Of a stretch of DNA of 64,000 nt, positions 16,443 to 23,353 are shown in pieces. This stretch comes from Eubacterium_B sp034180045 (lineage in GTDB: Bacteria > Bacillota > Clostridia > Peptostreptococcales > Anaerovoracaceae). The stretch's first letter is position 1. Every line of letters starts with the position of its first letter. Below the pieces are notes generated by a model, which saw nothing but the letters and a program-made list of their open reading frames with translations, did no database searches and was not told the origin of the DNA. The stretch lies in the NCBI GenBank assembly GCA_034180045.1, contig JAXFOY010000005.1, positions 1-64,000 of the forward strand, in the 5' to 3' direction. Position numbers and translations under genes: made by a program.

Positions 16443-18354
16443 ATATTCATATCCATTTACTGCCGTAATCGGGCAGGAAGCGGAAAAAAAAGCTCTCTTA
16501 ATTGCTGCCGTGAACCCACGTGTTTCGGGAGTCATTTTATCAGGGGAAAAGGGAACCGCAAAATCTACAATAGTGCGCGGACTTTCGGAACTTCTTTGCG
16601 ATATACCATTTTTTGAGATGCCGCTCAACATTACGGAAGATAGGCTTGTCGGCTCAATTGATATAGAAAAAGCTATATCGACAGGCACGCTCTCACCGGA
16701 TAAGGGTATCTTACAAGCTGCAAATAAGGGAATCATATATGTTGACGAGATAAACCTTTTGTCCGAACACATTGCTAATATTCTTCTGCAAACTCACGGT
16801 AACGGCGAAAACCCGGTTGAACGCGAGGGGCTTTCTTTGAAATGTAAATCAAGTTTTGTATTAATAGGCTCAATGAATCCGGAAGAAGGACCTCTGCGAC
16901 CGCAGCTCCTTGATCGTTTCGGTTTATATGTAAATGTTTGCGGCGAGCGTGTCCTTGAGCAAAGGTGTGAAATTATAAGACGAAGAATTGAATATGAGAA
17001 TGACCCCGTCGAATTTTGTAAAAAATGGATGTACGAAACTGAACGACTTCAACGCAGGCTTAAGACGGCAAGGGCTCTGGTTAAAACTGTGAAAATCTGT
17101 GACAGGGATATTCGATTTGCCGCAGAACTTTCAAAAGAGGGCTGCTGCAACGGGCATCGGGCGGAGATAATTCTTTGTGAAGCTTCAAAGGCGATTGCTG
17201 CGCTTGAAGGACGGGAAGCGGTTAATGCCGAAGACATGAAGGAAGCTGCCGGATATGTGCTGCCTCATAGGCTGAGACAACCGGTTTCAATTGATGAATT
17301 CGTAGAAGATATCTATAACGAAAGCGAAAATTTTAGTATAGACGAAACAGAAGAAACTCAAAAACGGCAGGATAAATACCGGACTGAGGTGCAAAACGAT
17401 GTAGTTCCTCCGCGGACGGGCTTAGATGAAAAAGACCCGGGGGAAGCCGGAAGCATGTATGCGGGTTGCGACGAAAGTACCTTTCCTCAGCTTGCGGATA
17501 TGCTGAAATCATCTGATGAAATACAAGAAATCGAAAAAAACGAGGAAAGCATTAAGATAAAAATCAAGCCGATAAATGAAAAAAAATATCGAGGAAGCGG
17601 AAAACGCCTCAGAGTAAAAAGTCATGCCGCAAAAGGTCGTTATGTAAGATACAGGATTCCGGGAGCAAAGACGAGGGATATTGCCTTGGACGCAACTTTA
17701 AGAGCAGCGGCATTACACCCATGTGAGCTTAATGATATGGTCGTTCAGGTAAAGCCTTGCGATATTCGTGAAAAAATAAGAGAGGAGCGCACCGGAGCAA
17801 CTATTCTATTTTTGGTGGATGCCAGCGGTTCCATGGGCGCAAGAAGACGAATGGGAGCGGTCAAAGGTGCAGTTCTCTCGATGCTTACGGACGCCTACCA
17901 AAAAAGAGATACTGTAGGAATTGTGTCGTTTAGAGATGATAGAGCCGAGTTAATACTGAATTTTACGAGAAGTGTTGATCTTGCGGAAAAAGCACTCAGA
18001 GAAATAAAGACGGGAGGCAAAACGCCGCTGGCGGCGGGTCTTATCAAGGCTTTTGAACTGCTGAAAACAGATAGGATAAAAAATCCTGATGCGCTGCAAT
18101 ATCTGATTGTAGTTTCTGACGGCAGAGCTAATGCGGCAATAAATTCAAAGCTCGCTTTTATGGAGGCGGAGAAGGCGGCGCACAGAATAGCCGCCGAAAA
18201 AATAAAATGCCTTATATTGGATACCGAGAGCGGATTTATGCGCTTTGGTAAGGCGGAAGATCTGGCAAAGGCGCTTAACGGCGAATATATGAGATTAAAT
18301 GAGATTTCCAAAACCGCGATAAATCGGTCGGTGAAGGAGTTTTTGGGAGTATAA
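16429..18354 (+). CDS. BchD/ChlD-type chelatase subunit (AAA+ plus VWA domain)
   Basis: 641-residue protein combining an N-terminal AAA+ domain with a C-terminal von Willebrand A domain, the layout of the D subunit of magnesium/cobalt chelatases. Walker A GEKGTAKST lies at 39-47 and VDEINLL is Walker B, so unlike many BchD proteins the ATPase site appears intact. A charged linker (about 295-390) leads to the VWA domain, whose MIDAS is FLVDASGSMG near residue 461. It would bridge the ATPase ring and the large subunit. Some annotations call such fusions putative cobaltochelatase. Confidence 0.9.
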   Translation: MRRYKYSYPFTAVIGQEAEKKALLIAAVNPRVSGVILSGEKGTAKSTIVRGLSELLCDIPFFEMPLNITEDRLVGSIDIEKAISTGTLSPDKGILQAANKGIIYVDEINLLSEHIANILLQTHGNGENPVEREGLSLKCKSSFVLIGSMNPEEGPLRPQLLDRFGLYVNVCGERVLEQRCEIIRRRIEYENDPVEFCKKWMYETERLQRRLKTARALVKTVKICDRDIRFAAELSKEGCCNGHRAEIILCEASKAIAALEGREAVNAEDMKEAAGYVLPHRLRQPVSIDEFVEDIYNESENFSIDETEETQKRQDKYRTEVQNDVVPPRTGLDEKDPGEAGSMYAGCDESTFPQLADMLKSSDEIQEIEKNEESIKIKIKPINEKKYRGSGKRLRVKSHAAKGRYVRYRIPGAKTRDIALDATLRAAALHPCELNDMVVQVKPCDIREKIREERTGATILFLVDASGSMGARRRMGAVKGAVLSMLTDAYQKRDTVGIVSFRDDRAELILNFTRSVDLAEKALREIKTGGKTPLAAGLIKAFELLKTDRIKNPDALQYLIVVSDGRANAAINSKLAFMEAEKAAHRIAAEKIKCLILDTESGFMRFGKAEDLAKALNGEYMRLNEISKTAINRSVKEFLGV

Positions 18355-18381
18355 GACAAACATCGCTAAATAAGCTGATTA

Positions 18382-18408
18382 CAAAAATACCACCGAAATA
18401 ATCGGTGG
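18382..18408 (-). terminator. Terminator of the DtxR-family regulator gene
   Basis: Stem CCACCGA / TCGGTGG (18390-18396 with 18402-18408); on the minus strand it is followed by TATTTTTGT. It sits between the convergent chelatase and regulator genes. Confidence 0.75.
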
Positions 18409-18420
18409 CAGGCAATACCT

Positions 18421-18834
18421 CTATTTTTGACCCGTAACCTCAAATTTTGAGGCCTCGTATATGTCGGGATGTTCTTGCTTAGCATGTTCTTTGATGATTC
18501 TGAAGCTTTCCTTACTGAGAGCATGTTCAACTTTACAAGCGTCTTCTCTAGCTGTCTTTTCGTCTACGCCGATAGAGATAAGCCAGTTTGAAATTAATAC
18601 ATGTCTTTCGTAAATCATCCTTGCTGTAGCGAACCCTGATTGCGTTAAAGTTATATATCCTTCGTCAGAAACTTCTATATCGTTGTTTTCACGGAGCTTC
18701 TTCATGGCTACACTGACGCTTGATTTCTTAAAATCCAGGTAATCTGCTATATCGACAGAACGAACTACGGGATGTTCCTTGCTAAGAATTAAAATGGCTT
18801 CCAGATAATTCTCAGTTGATTCATTTGATTTCAT
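18421..18834 (-). CDS. DtxR/MntR-family metal-dependent transcriptional regulator
   Basis: 137-residue regulator with an N-terminal winged helix (residues about 6-65, SVDIADYLDFKKSSVSVAMK is the recognition region) and a helical metal-binding dimerisation domain containing ERHVLISNWL and DACKVEHALS. It lacks the C-terminal SH3-like domain, so its length matches MntR rather than DtxR/IdeR. Such proteins bind Mn(II) or Fe(II) and then repress. Its promoter points away from a palindromic operator at 18960-18977 that controls the flavodoxin genes. Whether it senses iron or manganese cannot be told; control of a flavodoxin suggests iron. Confidence 0.9.
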   Translation of the reverse strand: MKSNESTENYLEAILILSKEHPVVRSVDIADYLDFKKSSVSVAMKKLRENNDIEVSDEGYITLTQSGFATARMIYERHVLISNWLISIGVDEKTAREDACKVEHALSKESFRIIKEHAKQEHPDIYEASKFEVTGQK

Positions 18835-18881
18835 TATTTCACCCCTTATTCAATAGATAGATGTAACTAACTTTATAATTA

Positions 18882-18909
18882 ATCATAACATAGATGTTGT
18901 TAATGTCAA
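18882..18909 (-). promoter_or_regulatory. Promoter of the DtxR-family regulator
   Basis: On the minus strand TTGACA (18909-18904), 16-base spacer, TATGAT (18887-18882). A single half-site ACTAAC (18866-18871), matching the operator arms found at 18960, lies at the expected transcription start, which may allow weak autoregulation. Confidence 0.65.
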
Positions 18910-18944
18910 TACAAAACAACTTTCATCACACGGCAAATTTATAG

Positions 18945-18977
18945 TTGACAAGACTTTTGGGTTAGTATATACTAACC
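18945..18977 (+). promoter_or_regulatory. Promoter with perfect palindromic metal-regulator operator
   Basis: TTGACA (18945-18950), 17-base spacer, TATACT (18968-18973). The 18-base perfect palindrome GGTTAGTATATACTAACC (18960-18977) covers the -10 box, so a bound repressor would block polymerase. The arms GGTTAG/CTAACC equal those of the classical DtxR/IdeR box but with a wider centre. A second site with the same GTTAGT-N4-ACTAAC pattern lies at 62921-62936. Confidence 0.75.
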
Positions 18978-18979
18978 GT

Positions 18980-19295
18980 AGAAAAGCAAATACACATGCC
19001 GAATAGAAATCTCTTATTTCGGCAGCGCTGTTGACCACGATGCCAATGGTCGAAAGCGTTTCTCCGGTGTCTTTGCGTGATTTCTCTATATTTCATTTAT
19101 TATTGCCCGCTTCATATAAGGAGCGGGCTAATAACCCCACGGAAGTTAGCCGAGACTAACTGATGTGGACGGCGATGTTTCAGGCATTACGATTTCGTGG
19201 ACTATGGAATCTTAAGTGACGTGGATATAGAGCTTGAAAAGGCAATTTTATGAATTTAAGGATGTCAAATCATAGCGGCTTTTATGGGGGGAATT
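18980..19295 (+). ncRNA. Long structured 5' leader of DUF3793-flavodoxin (candidate cis-regulatory RNA)
   Basis: About 315 bases separate the promoter from the first start codon and contain no convincing gene. At least four hairpins can be drawn: 18998-19023 (GCCGAA/TTCGGC), 19026-19058 (CGCT...GACCA/TGGTC...AGCG), 19105-19128 (GCCCGCT/AGCGGGC) and 19137-19168 (CCAC, internal loop, AGTTAG/CTAACT, internal loop, GTGG). No terminator precedes the gene. I do not recognise a known riboswitch class. Short reading frames such as 12-18 codons exist but lack ribosome sites. Confidence 0.4.
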
Positions 19296-19928
19296 ATGTG
19301 CGAAGAAGTCAAAAAAATGCTATCCGGACTCGATACCAATGATTTGATGACAAAGCTTGCCTTGCAGTGTTCGCCGGTTATCGCAGGCGTGAAGATGTCT
19401 AATTTGATAATAGTAAAGGCACAAATGTTTGACCGTGTAACGAAGATATTTGCAGATACGGAACTTAAATTATTTGTGTTTTGCAAATTTAACGGCAATA
19501 CATATGCGCTGTTATATAGAGAAGCAGAGCTTAAAGATTGGTTGAATCAAAAGAATGTACAAGAATTGCTGGAGAAATATGGATATTTAGACAGTGATTT
19601 GCAAGATATTTTGAAGAGTGTCGGACGAAGATACCTGTCATATTGTGAAAACGAAATAGACTTTCCTCACGAGCTGGGATTGATTTTAGGATTTCCGCCG
19701 GAGGATGTGGCAGGATTTATAGAAAACGACGGAAGAAACTTTCTACTTAGCGGATATTGGAAAGTTTACGGTGATATAGAAAGAGCACGCAGTTTGTTTG
19801 CATCATTTGATAATGCAAAGGAAAGAGCAATTAGACTGATTTTCGGAAAGAGAAATCTTCTTGATCTTCTTAATTCCGGTTCAGATATAAAAACAGTAAA
19901 AATGAGCAAAATTCATATTGTACAATAG
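19296..19928 (+). CDS. DUF3793 family protein
   Basis: 210-residue soluble protein of the DUF3793 family, common in Clostridia and usually encoded beside a flavodoxin. Recognisable stretches are LALQCSPVIAGVKMSNL at the N-terminus and SYCENEIDFPHELGLILGFP in the middle, where two Cys/His-containing segments are conserved in relatives. The biochemical function is unknown. ATG 19296 is preceded by GGGGGG at an optimal distance; an ATG 12 bases earlier is inside that site. Its position behind a DtxR-type operator and nine bases ahead of flavodoxin suggests a role under iron limitation. Confidence 0.8.
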   Translation: MCEEVKKMLSGLDTNDLMTKLALQCSPVIAGVKMSNLIIVKAQMFDRVTKIFADTELKLFVFCKFNGNTYALLYREAELKDWLNQKNVQELLEKYGYLDSDLQDILKSVGRRYLSYCENEIDFPHELGLILGFPPEDVAGFIENDGRNFLLSGYWKVYGDIERARSLFASFDNAKERAIRLIFGKRNLLDLLNSGSDIKTVKMSKIHIVQ

Positions 19929-19937
19929 GAGGAAATT

Positions 19938-20369
19938 ATGAAAAAGTCAATGGTTGTTTATTGGTCACAGACGGGAAATACTGAAGCTATGGCTAAGGCT
20001 ATAGGTGAAGGATTGAAAAGCACATGTGAAGATTCATGTGTAAAGGCTGTATCCGAAGTTTCCGCAGATGAACTTAAGGATTTGGACGGATTTGCGCTCG
20101 GATGCCCTGCTATGGGTGATGAAGTGCTTGAAGAAACGGAGTTTGAGCCTTTTGTTGAAGAGGTTGAAAAGTTTGTCGGCGGCAAGAAAATTGTTATTTT
20201 CGGTTCATATGGCTGGGGAGACGGACAGTGGATGCGTGACTGGAAAGAAAGAATGGAAGCTGCCGGTGCGGAAATCGTTGGCGGAGAGGGCTTGATGCTA
20301 AACGATGCACCTGATGAATCAGGACTTGCTGCGTGCAGAGAACTTGGTTCAAACCTGGGTCTTGCATAG
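19938..20369 (+). CDS. Flavodoxin
   Basis: 143-residue flavodoxin, an FMN-binding electron carrier that replaces ferredoxin when iron is scarce. The FMN phosphate loop SQTGNTEAMAKA (residues 10-21) and the GCPAMGDE and FGSYGWGDGQWM loops flanking the flavin ring are all present. It shares an operon with the DUF3793 gene (9 bases apart, good AGGAGG site) under a promoter overlapped by a metal-repressor palindrome, which fits iron-repressed expression. A terminator follows. Confidence 0.93.
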   Translation: MKKSMVVYWSQTGNTEAMAKAIGEGLKSTCEDSCVKAVSEVSADELKDLDGFALGCPAMGDEVLEETEFEPFVEEVEKFVGGKKIVIFGSYGWGDGQWMRDWKERMEAAGAEIVGGEGLMLNDAPDESGLAACRELGSNLGLA

Positions 20370-20417
20370 AAAACAAATAAAATTACGGTTTGCCATTTAC
20401 CGGCTCCTAATTGACAA

Positions 20418-20448
20418 AAAGCTGCTTGATTTTCATGCAGCTTTTTTG
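20418..20448 (+). terminator. Intrinsic terminator of the DUF3793-flavodoxin operon
   Basis: Stem AAAGCTGC (20418-20425) / GCAGCTTT (20437-20444), then a T-run. Confidence 0.85.
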
Positions 20449-20514
20449 AATTTCTAAAACAATATTTCAGTTGCCTGTGCCAAGTAATTTCTCAGCAAAA
20501 CATTGCAATGTGAA

Positions 20515-20543
20515 TTGCAACAAAACAGCATTTATAGTATAAT
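20515..20543 (+). promoter_or_regulatory. SigmaA promoter for the 20573 gene cluster
   Basis: TTGCAA (20515-20520), 17-base spacer, TATAAT (20538-20543), 29 bases before the start codon. It may drive the whole run up to the UPF0182 gene and glutamine synthetase. Confidence 0.8.
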
Positions 20544-20572
20544 AAAAAAGAATATCTATAGGAGGCTGGCAC

Positions 20573-21208
20573 ATGAATGCAGTAGGAAAAATAGGTAAAC
20601 TGATTGTAGAGTATCAGTATGAAATAGAGATTGCACTTCTCTCTTTGCTGGCGCTGATTATTTTGATTTGGCTCATTCGGACTATAGCCAGAGCTGTAAG
20701 GCGTAAGGATGTCTTGACGGAGATTAAGACAACGGTGTCAGATATAGACAATACGGTTAAAATAATTAACCAAAAGCAGGAAGCTTTGATTGATGTGAGC
20801 TGTGCTCAAGTATCGACAGCGTGTGAAAGTGAATGTGCAAGCGAGTGTGTGGCGGATGCTGAATTGCAAAACAGAGCAAAAGCAGGCATGCAAGGATGTG
20901 AACATGTGAATAATATACATGAAGAACAGGATTTCGGTGAATCTTTCGAATTAAAAGATAAGCAATACGAGACTGCTAAGGTGCCGGAAGAAGAGTTACC
21001 TTTATGCAAAACGAGCGGTGCAGATACAGAGCCTGAAAAAAACAGTAAGCTAAATGAGGCGTTAATCAATATAAAATCAAGGACTATAGAAGATAGAATG
21101 CAGTGCGCGGAAAACAGCGAACCGAGAAAGTTCGTGAATCGGGAATGTGGGACAGATAAGTACGGCAATGTGTATACCGAAGAATTTTTAAGCAAGCAGA
21201 TAAAATAG
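20573..21208 (+). CDS. Single-pass membrane protein of unknown function
   Basis: 211-residue protein not recognised from any family. One hydrophobic helix (about residues 18-37, LLSLLALIILIWLIRTI) is followed by a positively charged stop (RAVRRK), so the rest is predicted to be cytoplasmic. A heptad-like stretch (LTEIKTTVSDIDNTVKIINQ) suggests a short coiled coil; a following segment carries several Cys (VSTACESECASECV), and the C-terminal half is acidic. GGAGG precedes the ATG. It sits 23 bases before the zinc-ribbon membrane protein gene, so the two may act together at the membrane. Confidence 0.7.
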   Translation: MNAVGKIGKLIVEYQYEIEIALLSLLALIILIWLIRTIARAVRRKDVLTEIKTTVSDIDNTVKIINQKQEALIDVSCAQVSTACESECASECVADAELQNRAKAGMQGCEHVNNIHEEQDFGESFELKDKQYETAKVPEEELPLCKTSGADTEPEKNSKLNEALINIKSRTIEDRMQCAENSEPRKFVNRECGTDKYGNVYTEEFLSKQIK

Positions 21209-21231
21209 ACTGCAAGGTGCAGGAGGTAATA

Positions 21232-23316
21232 ATGTATTGCAAAAAGTGTGGAAAAAAATTAGCTGATGGGGATAGGTTCTGCGGCAACTGTGGAACAAGA
21301 ACAGAGGTATCGAGCATGGGTTTTTCCGAAGAACCCGAAAAGCCGAAGAAAAATTTCGATTTCGGATCATTCAACTGGGATCTTGAGGGGTATCCGGATG
21401 CCGAAAAATCAACTACGGATGACATCGATTTTAATTGGAACTCCGTTTTAGAGGAAAAGAAGCGCAGAGAACTGGAGGAAAAGTCGTTTGTTGAGCCGGC
21501 AATGAGCGAAAACGAACTCTTTGACAAGTTGAAGAGCGAAGAAAATAATAAGTCCGCAACAGAAATATCTTTCGACTGGGAACTTGGCAATACCACGAGA
21601 GTCGATAAAACGAGCAAATATGACAGACTTGTAAACAAAGCGGATAGCGAGCGCAATATGGTCAACGGACTTTCAATTGACGAATCGGATTTGGAAGAAG
21701 TGAGCGCGCCTATAAATGACGTTGACAATATAGAAGTTGCTTTAGCTGAGGGGCTGGCAGCGGCAGCCTCACCTCGAAAGAGTATTGACAGATTCTATAC
21801 ATTTAATCAAAAAAATGAAGAATTCCAGGCGCTTTTAGACCAGGAATACGAGCGCTTGCGCAACAGAATAAGAGAAGACAGCGAAGCCGAGGCGATAATT
21901 GCGGATAAAGAGGAAAAGCTTGAACAAGCCAGAGCTACATGGTCAAAGGAACCTTTGGAGGATATATCTGCGGAATCCGAGACACTTGACTCCGAACGGG
22001 AAAGTGTTGTGAGCTCCGGTGAATCCGCCGAGGCATTGGACGACATAGCGGTAGGCAGCGGTGAAACTGATAAGGCGGAAGCTATAGAAGATAGTGAAGC
22101 GGAAGTAAGCGTACACAAAGATATGCCGGAAAGTGAATCCTCGGAATACGCGAAGGCGGAGGAGGCAAACGATAACGCCGAAGAACAAGGCGAAGTTGAA
22201 GCAGGTGACAGCGAAGCCGTGTCGGAATATAAAGATGAAGACGTAAACCACGAGGACTCCGTGGACGAAGCTGAATGTGAAAAACAGAATTCGGAAACGA
22301 CTGATAATGATGACGATACCGATAAAACCGAAGAAAAACACAATGCAGGCTCGGAATCCGATAGCAGTACCGAGAACTGTGAAGAAGTTTCTGATAGTGG
22401 TAATGCTTCAGATGATAAGATTGCAGCAGAGGACAAAGAAGCTGAAGACTCCACGGACATAGAAGCCTCAAAACCGGAAAGAAGGAATCCCCCCAGTGAA
22501 GAGGAGACGAGGAAAGAAAAAGACGCTTCCGTTAATAATAGTGAAGAAAGCAGGCTACATTACAGCGATATCTTTGCTGACGACGATGTCAATGATGGCA
22601 ATACGAAAAGTGATTCTAAGAAGGGCAGATGGAAACTGATTTTGCTGGATGTAATCATATTTATTCTGGCGGTCAGCGTGGTGGTATCAGGTATACTCGT
22701 GTTCGCGAAAGATTCTGCTGCCGGCAAAAAGCTGACACAGGGAATTAACTGGGTAACGGAAAAATTTACCGGAGATAAAAGCAGTACGCAGTCAAAGTCA
22801 AATACGCAGACAAGCGATGCTAAGAGTATGGACGAAATCATCGCAGCGGTAAAGAAAAAATATGTGAACATAGGAAGTGTTAAATTTGACGAATCGTTAA
22901 AATTTGAGAGTTCAAAGGACTATGGCGTGGAAGGGCTTGCAGAAGCAAAGAACTTTGAGGATAAGACCTTCAAAGGCAATTCTACGCTTAGAGAAGAACT
23001 TGTTAACACGGCATGTGCCTATTACTCCGGAATGGCTGATAAGATTAACAGCGGATCAGATGATGTTCTTTCTCTTGTAGACGAAAAATCCGAACTTTAC
23101 GGACATATTAAGGCTATTGCAAAGGGAGATGAGAATCAATCGGTAAAGGAAGTTAAGATTGGGGAGATAAAAGGCTCAAATGGGAAATTTTTTGTATTAC
23201 TTGAGGTTTCCGAGAGCAAGACAAGTGAATCAAAAATAAATACCGGTCAAAAGATAATTACACTGGTAACTGAGGGCGACAGCATTAAAATTACTGCGGT
23301 TGCAGATGTGAAATAG
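21232..23316 (+). CDS. Zinc-ribbon, acidic, single-pass membrane protein
   Basis: 694-residue protein with three parts. The N-terminus is a double zinc knuckle, CxxC at residues 3-6 and 17-20, of the zinc-ribbon-2 type. It is followed by a long, low-complexity acidic region (about 200-440) dominated by Glu, Asp and Ser, likely disordered. One hydrophobic helix (about 467-492) then leads to an extracellular C-terminal domain of about 200 residues without a recognised fold. This layout resembles Firmicutes zinc-ribbon membrane proteins of unknown function. The ATG at 21232 has AGGAGGT 5 bases upstream; the GTG at 21217 is inside that region. Confidence 0.72.
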   Translation: MYCKKCGKKLADGDRFCGNCGTRTEVSSMGFSEEPEKPKKNFDFGSFNWDLEGYPDAEKSTTDDIDFNWNSVLEEKKRRELEEKSFVEPAMSENELFDKLKSEENNKSATEISFDWELGNTTRVDKTSKYDRLVNKADSERNMVNGLSIDESDLEEVSAPINDVDNIEVALAEGLAAAASPRKSIDRFYTFNQKNEEFQALLDQEYERLRNRIREDSEAEAIIADKEEKLEQARATWSKEPLEDISAESETLDSERESVVSSGESAEALDDIAVGSGETDKAEAIEDSEAEVSVHKDMPESESSEYAKAEEANDNAEEQGEVEAGDSEAVSEYKDEDVNHEDSVDEAECEKQNSETTDNDDDTDKTEEKHNAGSESDSSTENCEEVSDSGNASDDKIAAEDKEAEDSTDIEASKPERRNPPSEEETRKEKDASVNNSEESRLHYSDIFADDDVNDGNTKSDSKKGRWKLILLDVIIFILAVSVVVSGILVFAKDSAAGKKLTQGINWVTEKFTGDKSSTQSKSNTQTSDAKSMDEIIAAVKKKYVNIGSVKFDESLKFESSKDYGVEGLAEAKNFEDKTFKGNSTLREELVNTACAYYSGMADKINSGSDDVLSLVDEKSELYGHIKAIAKGDENQSVKEVKIGEIKGSNGKFFVLLEVSESKTSESKINTGQKIITLVTEGDSIKITAVADVK

Positions 23317-23353
23317 GGCGATTTCTAAGTATAAATTGTATAGGAGCAGGCAC

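Noticed and set aside
16429..18354. Frameshift or gene split between the two AAA+ chelatase subunits
   Set aside because: Both frames are complete with their own Walker motifs; the 14-base overlap is normal translational coupling.
18980..19295. M-box, FMN or yybP-ykoY riboswitch in the flavodoxin leader
   Set aside because: Some fragments (for example GCCAATGG) recall the M-box, but the conserved loops and order do not match any of the three.
21807..22460. 217-codon open frame on the minus strand opposite the acidic zinc-ribbon protein
   Set aside because: It mirrors the Glu/Asp/Ser-rich codons of the sense gene, is nearly all Ser/Leu/Val, and has no ribosome site; it is an antisense artefact.
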